Positions 44,801-56,153 of a stretch of DNA of 64,000 nt are shown one piece after another. This DNA is from Welwitschia mirabilis (taxonomy: Eukaryota > Gnetophyta > Gnetopsida > Welwitschiales), in NCBI GenBank assembly GCA_051453625.1, contig JBOZIK010000001.1, forward strand, positions 121,495,947 through 121,559,946, given 5' to 3'. Every line of letters begins with the position of its first letter. Position 1 is the stretch's first letter. The notes beneath the pieces are model-generated. The model ran no database searches, was not told the origin of the DNA, and saw nothing but the letters and a program-made list of their open reading frames with translations. The position numbers and the translations under genes are program-made.

Positions 44801-46096
44801 AAAAGGAACAAAAAACATTTTCCAAGTATTAAAGTGATTTAAGGATCTATTACAAAAATGCCCTCAATATGGTTTTAAGACAAGAAGAAAAATAAGCTTT
44901 TTCTATGATGGGTTAACCATGAATAATGACCAATTAATTAAAATGATGAGTAGGAAAAACTTTATTAACATGCCCTTACACAAAGTCTAGGAATACCTTG
45001 AGAGTGTATCAAATAATTCAAAGAATTAGAATAAATCCATTGATCTATCTAGATCTCATCCCATTAGGTTAACAAGTGTTTTTAAGATCCTTAAACTTTC
45101 GAAGAAAATAACAAGATAGATGAACTAGCATAAAGAGTAGATTTCTTAACCACCACACCGTTATCTTCATCGATGATTGCTAAGCTATAATGTCTTATTT
45201 ACCACATTGATAATCACAAAATAGCTAAGTGTCCTTCCTTTTTTAATTTTAAAATAATCTTAATAAATAAGTTAATGCGATAGGGTGCTAGTGATAAAAC
45301 CCAAAAAATGACTCATACTCTCACACATATAACCTTAGGTGGAGAAATTATCCAAATTTTTTTTAAAAGTAAGATAATTAAATTAGTCAATCAAGAAATC
45401 CATTTCCTTCATACTTGTTTCATCCCTTTTCATCTAACTATCAAGGATCATCTCAATTTTTCCCTTTTTTGTAAATAAATTCATGGAAGACCAAGTTTAA
45501 GTTAACCATAGCCATGAATGAATCCTTAAACAACATTTACCATCTTTAAGCAGCCTTGAAAAAACATCCAATTAATCTTAGAAATCCTCCAATTAGTTCA
45601 AGAAATCCAAACCTAGATTCTTTCTATTATAAACCAAGGAAAAAAGGAAAACTCTTAATAAGTGCTCAAGCAAATCCCAAGGAACTTAGATTTATTGAAA
45701 AAGGATCAAGCCACTTAGAAAAAACTCAAGCAATCCATCTTATAAGTGGCACAGAGATTAATCAAAGATTAACTCAAAGTAAATCTAAAAATAAGGGGAA
45801 AGTAAAATAAAAAGACATAACTTCTTATCAAGAACCTTTACCTTTCTCCCAAGCTTTGAATAAAGAAAAGGTAATAGACTTAGAAGAATCTTTGCCTACA
45901 TACAAAGAGACTTTCTCTTAGAAATGAGAACATCAAGAAATAATAATTTAAGGACTTAAAAAATTTTAAAGAAATCAATATTAACATGCCTCTATTAGAA
46001 GTGATTAGAAAAATGCCCTTCTATACAAAATTCTTTAAAGACATGTGCATAATGAAAATATGCATGAATTTTAAAATTAAAGCCTTCTTAGCCCAA
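44800..46096 (+). pseudogene. Gypsy B gag relic (Athila/Tat type)
   Basis: FKDLLQKCPQYGFKT, then ISFFYDGLTMNNDQL (44841-44925), is the conserved gag block around the RFKDL-KCP-HG and FY-GL motifs. Near 45556 an open stretch of 84 codons carries KKGKLLISAQANPKE and QAIHLISGTEINQ, the NP...AI-LRSG end of Athila gag. Then FKEININMPLLEVIRKMPF (from about 45964), the linker before protease, and KAFLAQ at 46079-46096, where LINE 3 interrupts. Several stops and frame shifts. Confidence 0.78.
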
Positions 46097-46364
46097 TAAA
46101 TGCAATTATTCGATATTTGCCCTTATAATCTTTTTGAAGCTCTAATAAGGTCTAGAAAATATAGAGCATAGAAGGGAGCAAGGACTTAGAAGAGCTCAGA
46201 TTGACAAAGGTGATTTCAATTCCTAGTCATGATACACAAGGGGCAATTTCGGCCACCAAACAATCTATCTTTGGGTAGGTTGTGGAATTTTTAAAAATCT
46301 TTGCTTTGATCTGCTCTAGGTTTTTTCTCCTTCTTCTTCTTCTTCTTCTTCCTGATCCACTAAA

Positions 46365-47124
46365 ATGGAGAAGACTAAATTCTCTAGGGAAGGGAAAAAC
46401 CTAGTTTTAGATATTGATGAAGGTTCTTGCTACAAGATTGAGAAGAAACTCTAGTACAGTTTAATCAAAAAGTTCATTTCATCTGGCCCAAGACAGAGGC
46501 TAGATCATATCAGAGGATGGATTAGAGTCAATAAAGTTGAAGTTATTACTATGCTAGAATGGCTAGTGCTTTTCCAATTGGACGATGAATGAGATCGAGA
46601 TGAGATAATCATAAGAGAACCTTAGTTCTTTAGGGTAAGGGGACTCGCCCTATTCAAATGGATGTCAGGGGTGCAATCGGGCCTAAACCTATTTAGGAAG
46701 CTACCTATATGGATTTGCATCTATAAGTTTTCCTTAGAGTTTTGGGATGAAGATCTTCCAAGGAAAATTACATCCCAATTTTGTGAACTAATTAAGATTA
46801 ATAGAATTACCATCAAACAAATGAGACTAGTCCTAACTAGGTTCTATGTTTGGATGAGTCTAGAGGATACAAAGAAGATACAATCCATAAAATTCAGATC
46901 TAAATGGAGTGTCTGTGATCTTGAAGTTACTTATGAGAACTTTTTAGTCCTATGTAATGTTTGTGAAAAATTAGGACACATTTTAGGAAGATGCATTTCT
47001 TCTGAAAAGAGATGCTTTCATTATAGTAGAATGGACCATTTAAGTGAAGAATGTAGAAAATGGTTAGTTGATATTGAAGGAAAAAAAGAAAACATATACT
47101 TTTTATGGAAAAACCAAATATAAT
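46365..47124 (+). pseudogene. LINE 3 ORF1: DUF4283 and zinc knuckle, nearly open
   Basis: ATG at 46365 opens MEKTKFSREGKNL. The frame reads through with only three or four stops to 46662, after which 153 codons are open to 47123. Motifs include RVRGLALFKWM and LFRKLPIWICIYKFSLEFW, the DUF4283 core. A CCHC knuckle CNVCEKLGHILGRC follows at residues 98-111 of the open part. A second knuckle right after, CFHYSRMDHLSEEC, has its second Cys changed to Tyr. Family role: LINE RNA binding. The upstream TTC tract lies in the leader. Confidence 0.82.
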
Positions 47125-47456
47125 CAGAGCATATGTTGACATAAACAAAGGAAGGAAAACTCAATGAAAAGTACTATGGTTTTCTTCAAGGAAACCAAGG
47201 AAAGTAAGGAGAAGAAGGTATAGGTAAGGGAGTACAACACCTTTCAACCTCTTATAAAAGAGGAGAATTCTTCACAATCTCAAAATCCACCAAATACATA
47301 TGAGCCTAATAATGTAAAATTCAGATGAGAGGAAGGCTTAGTAAGAACCATATGAGAAAAAGAAATGATAGAGAATGTAGTCAATAGCTCCCGATCTATC
47401 ATTGAAGATACACTAAAAAAAGATCAAGTGCCTAGAAAGGAGAGAAAATAGATATA

Positions 47457-50400
47457 ATGAATTATCTTTCATGGAATTACAAGGTATTAGGATCCTCCTA
47501 CAAGAAAAAAAACACTAAGAAATCTTATTAGTTAATTCAATATTGATCTAGTTTATTTATAGGAAACAAAAATGAAAAATAGTATGAAAATACAAAATCT
47601 AAAGCAATAGTCAAATTTTTTAACCTATGCAACTCAACATGACTTAGAAGGCTTTATGATTTTCACAAAAAAGGAGGCAAATTTAATTAATAGTAGCAAG
47701 AACAATATCACTATCTTTCTCAAGGAAGAAGGTTAAACTATAATAAATATCTATAGTCCTCAAAATAATCAAGATAAATCTTCTATTTTAAAGGAATTAT
47801 AGCAAATAATGATAAATAAATTTAAATAGCTCATTATGGAGGACTTTAATCAATGTCTACATCATTGGAAGAAATTAGGAGATAATAACTAGAATTCTAG
47901 AGGAGCTTCAATCCTAAAAGATTTTTTTGGCACAAAATACTCTTACAGATGTTCATGTTGCTGGATATAAATACACCTAGTCTAATAGAAGAATAGGCAT
48001 TAATCTGATTATGTCCAAGATTAATATAACTCTCATTGGAAAAGAATTAATTAAGCTTCCAATAAAAGCATGTAGCTTAAACAAAACAATATTAGACCAC
48101 CATTTTATCAGACTCAGAGTAGGGGAAATTATGCCCTAGAAAACTCCATTTCGCATAGAATGATATTGGATTAATCGAATAAAAACCAGAACTTCAATGA
48201 AAAAAATTTGGACCCAGAATAATAAGACACAACCCTTATCCTCCCTTTCCAAAGGCCTTAATACCTTAAAAGCCCATATAAAGGACTAGAGAAGGAAAGA
48301 TAAAGAAAGGTTTAAATCTAAAGCAGATCTTGAGGAAGAAATCAAAAGAATCTAGGCTGAGTAGGAAGAGGGAGAAGATTAAGATAGACTCTGTAATATG
48401 AAATATCAGTGCCTATTAGAATTTTAAGAAATAAATGCTATTGAGGAAAAATATTGGAGAGAATAATCAAGGACAAAATGGCTTAAAGAGGAGAATAAGC
48501 ATATCATGTTTTTCTTTTAGTAGGCCGTTCATCACAGAGTAGACAATAGAATTATAAGGCTTATCATCAAAGGCCACATAACTGGAAATGAATAAGACAT
48601 AGTTAAGGAAATACAAGTTTATCTTATAAGAATTTGGAAATCGGATGATATAACCCTTAGCCTTATTTTAGAGAATAGGATAATTTCCATTGAGGATAAC
48701 TTCCAACTTATTAAAACCTTACGTAGAAATGAAGTCTTGCAGCTGTGAGCTCTATGAACAATAATAGAGCTCTGGGACCAAATAGGTAGCTAGTTGAACT
48801 TTTCAAATATTACTTTTTCATCTCGAGGGATAATCTTCAGGATGTCATGTAAGATATTTTTTACAAGCAGCAAATTCCTAGAGAAATAAATCGAACTAGA
48901 GTAATTTTTATCCCCAAAAAGAGGAATTACAATAAAACAAAGAACTTCAAACCATTAGATATCTGTAATGTTCTTTATAGAATCTTTACAGAAATCATGG
49001 TTGGTCATGTTGTTTCCTTACTATCTAAGGTAATCTCAGATAATTAATCTGTCTTCATCAGATCTAGGTATATCTAAGACCAAATCCTCTTACATCATGA
49101 GATCTTTTATTTTGTTAAAAAAACATAAATTTCTTCTTCTTATTAATAAACTAGATATTGCTAAAACCTACAATTCTATTAGTTGGCAAGTATTAAGAAT
49201 TATCCTTAGAAAAAATTGGTTTTCATAAAGAAATCATTAATCTTTGGCTAGATATGCAAGCATCAGCTGAATTTAGAGTAGAGCTTAATAATCGCAAGTC
49301 TAAACTTTTTTAATAGGTTGAGGATTAAGAGAGGGGGACCTCCTATCTTCATATCTTTTCCTATTTATAATAAATGTTTTATAGGTCTTTTTAAAGAGTA
49401 ATGGATTTTTAGGAATTAGAATGGAAGGTCAAACCTTCATTAATAATCACTATGCAGATGATACTATCATTATAACCAAAGCATCATGTCAGCAAGCAAG
49501 AGCTATCAAGAATTCCATAAACCTTTTTACATAGCTACAAGTCTCCATACCAATTAAAATAAGTCAAGAATTCATACCTTAGATAGAAATAGTATCAGAG
49601 GAGGTGAGATCACCAAAATCCTAAATACTAAACTAACAGACATGTAGGACAAAATTAGCATAAGACCCTTATGTAGAACTACATCCTTCAGTCTATTCAA
49701 AGATAATGCAACTCTTAGCAAAATAGTTTTCTCTTATCCAAGGCAAATATATTCTTGCAAATTTGTGTCTAATCTCTTCCTTCAAATATATAACTTTTAT
49801 TGTTACACCTTGAAGAACATCATTCAAAAAACTAATAAAATCTTAAAGGAATTCATATGGTCTAGAGGTAAAGAGTAAAATCATGTTTAACTTTGTAATT
49901 GGGAGACAATAGCTTCTCTAAAGGACTCAAAAGGATGAGGGATTCAAAGACTAAAGGATTATCTCCTTATAGAAGCTCACCAGATATTGAAAAGACTAAC
50001 TAAGGAAGGACAATTTTGGAGTAATTTAAACAATCACAAATGCCCAAATTAGAGTACCGATTAGGGAGAATCCTACCCAAGGAAACATCTTAGCAAAACT
50101 TAAAGACACCTGCTAGACTTAAACATTTACCATGAGATTCGACCAAATAGATCCTTCTAAAGAAATATGAAAAAGATGACTCCTACAAAAAATTCTAAAA
50201 GGGATAAGTTCTAAAAACAATTAAAGTATTCTATTGGTTAAATAATCATCATAAAGTTCTTATTAGAGATCAACTATGCAAGATGGATTTCCAAGTGGAA
50301 ATAATCTATGCTATTTATTAGTGTAATCCTAAAATTACACACCACTTATTTCATTAATTTACTTGGAGTAAAGAATTAATGGTAATTATGAAGAAGTACT

Positions 50401-50660
50401 ACCAGACCTATAACATATCTGATGCTTGCTTAAATGATGAGATTCACTTGACTTATTAGTATATTTAGAGAAGTAGAAATGATTTGATTTTTAATAGTGC
50501 TTCATTATCATTTTTTTTAAATACTGCTAGGAGGATCAAATGTTATTACTTTTGAATTAGAATCAATATGGAATCTACACCCACTATTGAGCTATTTAAT
50601 TCCATTTTTTTTGAAGGTTTTCCAGACTTGTGGGATAAAGTACAAGTTATGGAATGGGAA
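47457..50660 (+). pseudogene. LINE 3 ORF2 relic: endonuclease and reverse transcriptase
   Basis: ATG at 47457 opens MNYLSWNYKVLGSS, the endonuclease start. The linker EEKYWREQSRTKWLKEENK (near 48442) is typical of plant LINEs. RT shows the blocks KNFKPLDICNVLYRIFTEIM (near 48936) and LLSKVISDN (49020). The catalytic box HYADDTIIITKAS (from 49448, YADD at 49451-49462) is intact. After it comes FIWSRGKE, then NWETIASLKDSKG (near 49850-49930), and near 49940 a GIQRLKDYLL piece. Multiple stops and frameshifts, so inactive. Confidence 0.85.
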
Positions 50661-52104
50661 ACCCACTTGCACAAACTTAAGGGAGAGCTAGGGACCAATA
50701 TTACCACTTTTTATAAATGTTGAAGAGGGTAGTAAACAACCTTTAGAAGAATTCCTATTGAAATAACTGAAGTTTCTCTTTTTAGACTCTTGGAAATTCC
50801 TATAGCTAGAGAAAGAATTTCTCTTGAAAGCCGAGGATAGCAAGAGGTGATTCATTTCTTTTTGATGGTGTCCTTAAGTTATCTAATGAATACATCAGGC
50901 AACAGACATAACCATCCCCATGAGGCTTAGGTGTAGAATTAGTTAACTGATATTTCATTTAATCCGGCTATTACTCTAAGTCTTAGAAATTTATTGTATT
51001 TTTTAAATCCTTAGACCTAAGGATCTAGATGAACTTTTTCTTCTTCTTTATTTAGGACCTTTGAAGAAAAGACATAACTAGATATTTTAGATTGATTTTG
51101 GTGTTGTGTTAAGCAGCCAATGAGATTAGGGTAAGGGAGTTCATTCTCCAACCCCACAACAATGTCCCTAGTATAATCCTCTAAGAAGAACATCTAAGAG
51201 AAGAGCCATCATGGAAGAAACCCTTTAATCTAAGGGGAACATTGCACAGGGTAGTCCTAGCTCTTAGTAAGGAGTGACTCCATCTCCAGACCCCCAGACA
51301 GAGGAGTCGAATTTGCCCCCAGTACAAAATGAAATAGCTTAGGAGATAGTTCAAGAAATAGCTCAGGAGATAAATTAGGAGCATATATATATCAACTGAC
51401 TCTCCTCAGCTAAAAAAGAGTCCTAGTCTTACCTAGAATTCAACCATGAATTCTTATTCAGAAGAAAGGAAGCCTAACTACTAGGAAGATATAGATATGG
51501 ATATTAAAAAATGGGAGGCCATGCTTACAATAATCCATGGCCTGAAGAGATGCCTCTTTATCATCTTAAGCATTTTTCATAGAGCCCTTTCACAACCTAT
51601 TAAGTCTAGTTATAGAAAGAAAGTGTTCAGACTGCATTCATATAAAAATTAAGTAGGTGCTAAAGAATTCAAAAAGGAAAATCACGCTTTTGAGATGTTG
51701 TCTGATGAAATGGGTTACTTCTTACTAGAATATAATCATGACAATATTTTCCCTTTTTGTAGAGGATACTAATCCTTCATACTTTAGGTTATTGCTCTAG
51801 CCTAAATTTGATTTATGTCAATTCTAGTAGCTTGGGGCATTTTCACCCCCAGTTTTGTTATTTAATAGTTCATTACAACATTGGCTATGAAATGCTCTCC
51901 TAGATAGTTAAATTTCCATTCTTTGACTATTTTGTCTAGGGGTGCTTTTGCCCTTATTTTTGCTCTATTTTTATTCCATCTTTGAATACCTCATAGATTG
52001 TTATTCCTTTCTTCAAATAATTTAATTCTTCTATCAAGTTCAGGTACTTTCATCTTCCATGTAAATTTTCTAGTTTATTATACTTTGTTCTTATTTTAAA
52101 AAAA

Positions 52105-52545
52105 TAAATGTAATTATCCAAAACTAGTTTTTGTCTAAGATCTAGATTTCCCATGATAGGAATTATAATTGGAGATAAAAATATTAAGCAAGCCCTTTTT
52201 GATTTGAGAGCAAGTATCAATATTTTATCCATTATCTTTACAAGGAAATTAATATAGATGATCTTAAATACATTAAAATCCAATTACAATTGGTAGAAAA
52301 TTCCATGAAGTCACCCTTAGGAATAGTTTAGGATGTGAGAATTCAAGTTAATAATTACTATTTCCTAGTAGACTTTATAGTTTTAAAGATGGATAGGATG
52401 AAATCCAATTCAGTGCTCATCATTTTAAGAAGACTTTTTCTTGTGAATTCAAATACTTTAATCAATTATGGAAATGATTAAATAAAGATATCATTTGGCA
52501 ACATGAACTTGAACTTAAATATTTTCAACACAATAATATTATTAA
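52105..52545 (+). pseudogene. Gypsy B aspartic protease relic
   Basis: Directly after the second target duplication of LINE 3 the frame reads PMIGIIIGDKNIKQ, then ALFDLRASINILS near 52184. This is the protease active-site block (usual DLGASVNLLP, here Gly changed to Arg). It goes on DVRIQVNNYYFLVDFIVLKM (52333-52392) and ILRRLFLVN, the second half with the degraded ILGRPFL motif. NMNLNLNIFNT closes it near 52503. Proteases of this type cut Gag-Pol. Confidence 0.8.
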
Positions 52546-54131
52546 GTAATCATGAAGAGTAGTTAGCTTAATAAAACTTCCAACTTTGAATGCTCTCCTT
52601 ATGAGACAAATATTCTCATTCCATGCTATCATTTAGATATCGCTTCTCTGAATTCAAACCTAATAGTCATACTTATTTTGAGTCTTCAAGATTTACCTAA
52701 GGATGATTTTCCCATGAACACCTTACATCATCACTCATTTCACCACCTTTTTAAAATTTAACATACACCTAACCCATTTACAAATTACTTCATTATTCCC
52801 ATTAACCATCCACTCAAGCCATTAACCTTATGCATTTTTGAGACTCACGAATCTAAATTAATGGCTCTTAATAAAAAATCAATAATAAGTAATCTTGTTA
52901 TCACCTAAGTAATGATTAAGATCGAGTTTGCTTATGGTTTTTTAAGAAAAAGTACACTTATTCTGAGTTTTTTAGTTAAAAGAATGTTTGATTAGTGTCT
53001 TCAATTTTAATAAACTAGATTAAAAGAGTGGGATTTACTTTCAAATGTATTTCTTAAGTATAAAGCCTTTAATGGGGACAAGATTTGTCTTAATTAGGCT
53101 AATGAGCCAATGACCCTCTAAATGTGTAGAAAAATGGCTATGGAAAGATAAACAAAAAAAATTTCCTTCCCCAAATGCCCATAACATTAATCATTTAATT
53201 AGGTTTAGTTAACTACATCAGCATTGTAGATGCTTACTGGTAATGTAGCTCTAATAAACTAATTGCAACATGTTTAATTACATTGGGGCTATAATGTTTG
53301 TTGGTAATGTAGCACTGATTTCTGCATAAAATGATGCCTAACTCTATTAGTAGAAAATATTGTAACATTAGATGCTTAATGTGATTTAGAGGCTTAAAAC
53401 TAAGGACATATGTAAAGGTAGAAATAGAAAATAAAGGAATGAAAATGGTGGGAATTAGAGGCTTTATGTAAACTATTGTTTATTAACTTTCATACTAAGG
53501 ATTTGCTGCAATTTCTTAAATTCGTATAAGTGACTTGGTTGAAACTATGCTTAATTAATTTTAGGATCCATTAAAATAAAATTTATAAAAATATAATTAA
53601 AGCCATTAACTTAAAATAGATCACTCATTTATTCATTGGTTTTATGTTTTAGTCTTTTGATGCATTCCCATTTTTTATTCCTATCACTCACCGCATTTCA
53701 TTATCATTTTCATGAGAAATAATTTTTAAGGAATAAATTGTTTTTATTAATCAACCTTCCACTTAGCACTTGATAATACATTCTTTCACTGTAATTAGTT
53801 TTTTTTCTTATCTTAATTGCATTGTTTTGCATGGTTTTCAATAAAAGAATTCATTCTAACCTTTCTAAAACTATGTCCTTAAAATATCTTTAAATTTTTT
53901 CCTAATATAACTTTGAGGACAAAGTTAAGTTTTGGTTAGGGAATATGGAATTTGGTTTTGAAGTTAAAATTTTTTATTTTAATGCTTTAATTACAGAAAA
54001 TCAGTCATAAAATTTTCAAAGTTATATCATCCATACACTTAAGCACTTTTGACATAGATAATTTTTTCATGTTTAATCATTTTATTAGCAAATTTTTGCT
54101 AAGGCACTAGTAAAAGACTGATTAGGAGGTG
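52546..54131. other. Gypsy B 3' internal DNA, no RT or integrase seen
   Basis: Only 1.6 kb separate the protease from the right LTR, too little for RT, RNase H and integrase (about 2.7 kb in complete elements). I recognise no such motif. TGAGGACAAAGTTAAGTTTTGG-like DNA near 53910 resembles the usual post-integrase 3' leader of Gypsy elements. A related pair of GGTAATGTAGC... blocks occurs at 53239 and 53302. Confidence 0.5.
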
Positions 54132-55460
54132 TGTTAACATGTAAAAATTAATATTATGTTTAAGTTAAATGTAAGTAATCTTAAGAGAAGACATTAATAT
54201 CATTAATTTTATCTTAAAAACATGTCTTCTAATCATTTTTACATTAATTATGGACCTATCAACTAGCCATGACATTTTCAAGTTAATTATGCTCAATTGG
54301 AGAACATGCTTAAAGTTGATCATCAATCAGCTTAAAATGCTAGTGCCACCAGCTAGGACTATTAGTGCCATCAAAAATCATGTTATTAGCTTGTCATAAA
54401 GAATTTAATCAAATGTGGTTATGATCTTGATTAAATTTCACATCAAAAATAAATTGTATTCTTGATAACACATGATAGTGATGATGAGGACTTGCAAAGG
54501 AACATTTGGCATGACTAAGTAGGATGACTTTGGAGATATATGATGTTGACAATGTTTGGTAGTAGCTGTAGTACTCTAAAGTCAAGTGTTAGTGTCATCA
54601 TAAGAATCTCTTTTAATTGTAAAAGAAGACAAACTATCCTACCTAAATGTTATCATTATGTAACTGTCCATTTAATACTACAGGCCAAGAGCTTGTAACC
54701 ACTTCTCATCCCTATCTCTCCTTATAAACGAATCTTGAACCCTTTATTGTATTATCTTTAGCTTTGGAAAATTTTAGAACATTGAAGCATCAATCATGAT
54801 GGCTCTCTAAGAAACTCTTTAGGGAAGTAAGCTAGTCTTTGAGGATTGTTAAGAATTCCTTTTGGTATCTTCTTTCTGTATTATAAAGTGTTATTTTTTG
54901 TAATGCATAAGTTGTTACTTTTGATTTTAATTCATGAGTTACATTATAATTAAAATGTAGTATCTTAATCATTAATATTTATTTCATTTAAATGAGCTCT
55001 TTTAATGCTTAATCTAAGTCTTTTAACTTTATAGATTTTAAGTACTTAGCATTCTTACTTTCTTCCATTGTTTACGACTTTGGATATAAAGTGGCAATTG
55101 AGTTCACCATTACTCATATGGTGAATGCGATTATGTTACCATAACCTAAGCTAAAACACTTGATGGTTTTAAGTGTGTTAAAGAAAAGCATTAGATAACA
55201 TTAGAGTGAAGGATTTCTTGAGAATGAATCGGTGATACCTTGAATCTAGCTTGTTTCCATTCTCTTCTAAGTCAAAGTTTAAAATACAACTCCAAAATCA
55301 GCTTCCTTTTCTTACCTTCTATTTTTTTCCCCATAAAATTTGTATTTACATTAAGTTTAAATTGCTAAAATTTCTAAACCACTATCCATGTTATCCTTGA
55401 GGCAAAACAATAATGAAGTGCAAACTTGGTTTAAATCTAGACATTGTAAAACAAAAAATA
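54132..55460 (+). repeat. Right LTR of Gypsy B
   Basis: About 1.33 kb, starting TGTTAACATGTAAA after a purine tract. Ends AAAAAATA directly before Gypsy A integrase DNA. Confidence 0.88.
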
Positions 55461-55465
55461 CCTAC

Positions 55466-55860
55466 TAATCGATTTATATCATAAATCATATTATGTAATC
55501 AAATCCATTAATTTTGATTTGAAAAAAGCTACAAACATTAGAAAATTAAGCTCAAATGAATTACAAGAAATCTAAGATGAACCCTGTGAATACATGCAAA
55601 TTTATTACAAAATAATGGAAGCCTTTCATGATAAATATACCACTAAGAAAAATTTTAAACCTAATAACTTGTTTTGATTTATGACTCTAGATTACATGAA
55701 ATCCTCATAAAATTATATCTAAATGCATTAATCTATTTTTATTCTCAGAAGTACTCCCTCATAGTGCTAATAAAATTATGAGCCTTAAGGGTAACCATTC
55801 ATTTAATGTTAATTGCAAAATATTTAAACATGATTCATCTAGTTCATTTATAAGATGTCA
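55466..55860 (+). pseudogene. Gypsy A integrase C-terminal relic, part 3
   Basis: Continues the integrase cut at 40253. LYHKSYYVIKSINFDLKKA (from about 55473) leads into KLSSNELQEI, YYKIMEAFHDKYTTKKNF and PHSANKIMSLKGNHSFNVN (from about 55755). These correspond to the integrase C-terminal domain of Athila/Tat elements, including the W/Y-HDK segment and the final V-PH-A-EI...F-VNG-RLK block. Few stops, so this portion is well preserved. Confidence 0.85.
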
Positions 55861-55861
55861 G

Positions 55862-56153
55862 TCTCTTAGGTTCCTCCTACTACTTAATTGATTAGGGATA
55901 GATTGGATTGGAATTTACTTTATAAGCATATCAGCTTTATATAAACTCTCACTTTTTAATGATATGCATTTATCATATCATGGATTAAGAATATTATTAC
56001 ATATTCATCTCTTAGATTCCTCCCACTACTTGATTGATTAGGAACGTGTTAGGTTGAAGAATACTCTATATGAATATAAGCTTTATATAAAGTCTCATTT
56101 TTTAATGATATGCATTTATCATATCATGGAGTGAGAATGTTATTATGTCTTCT
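55862..56153. repeat. Two-copy 146 bp tandem duplication after Gypsy A integrase
   Basis: TCTCTTAG(G/A)TTCCTCC(T/C)ACT starts at 55862 and at 56008. The shared TGATATGCATTTATCATATC block recurs at the corresponding place in both units. Confidence 0.9.

Larger units (their letters stand above)
46112..52104 (+). mobile_element. LINE element 3, full-length (about 6.0 kb), inserted in Gypsy B
   Basis: The flanks TAAATGCAATTATTC (46097-46111) and TAAATGTAATTATCC (52105-52119) form a 15 bp target duplication with two transitions. The insert ends in a short A-rich tail. The host reading (gag-protease linker KAFLAQ to protease) continues in frame across the duplication. Inside are a leader with a (TCT)n tract, ORF1 from 46365, and ORF2 from 47457 with endonuclease, RT (YADD intact) and downstream regions. 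The region from about 50700 to 52090 is a long 3' part without clear domains. This is the best preserved LINE of the window but still has many stops. Confidence 0.9.
40254..55460 (+). mobile_element. Gypsy element B (Athila/Tat-like, gag plus protease only), 15.2 kb
   Basis: LTRs at 40254-41590 and 54132-55460 both begin TGTTAACATGTAAA. The primer-binding site at 41596-41612 reads TGATGTTGTTACTAGAA. It matches the Athila/Tat site TGGCGCCGTTGCCGGGG at most positions, and nearly all differences are C-to-T or G-to-A. A purine tract (ATTAGGAGGTG) precedes the right LTR. The flanks CATAT (40249-40253) and CCTAC (55461-55465) are a plausible decayed 5 bp target duplication. Gypsy A integrase reads CHI up to the left border and LIDLYHKSYYVIK from the right one, so the borders are firm. 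Gag and protease are present, RT and integrase are not seen. LINE 3 (6.0 kb) is nested inside. Confidence 0.88.

Noticed and set aside
53220-53330. GGTAATGTAGC pair as a regulatory repeat
   Set aside because: Two short similar blocks in the 3' internal DNA of Gypsy B. Too short and isolated to support a function.
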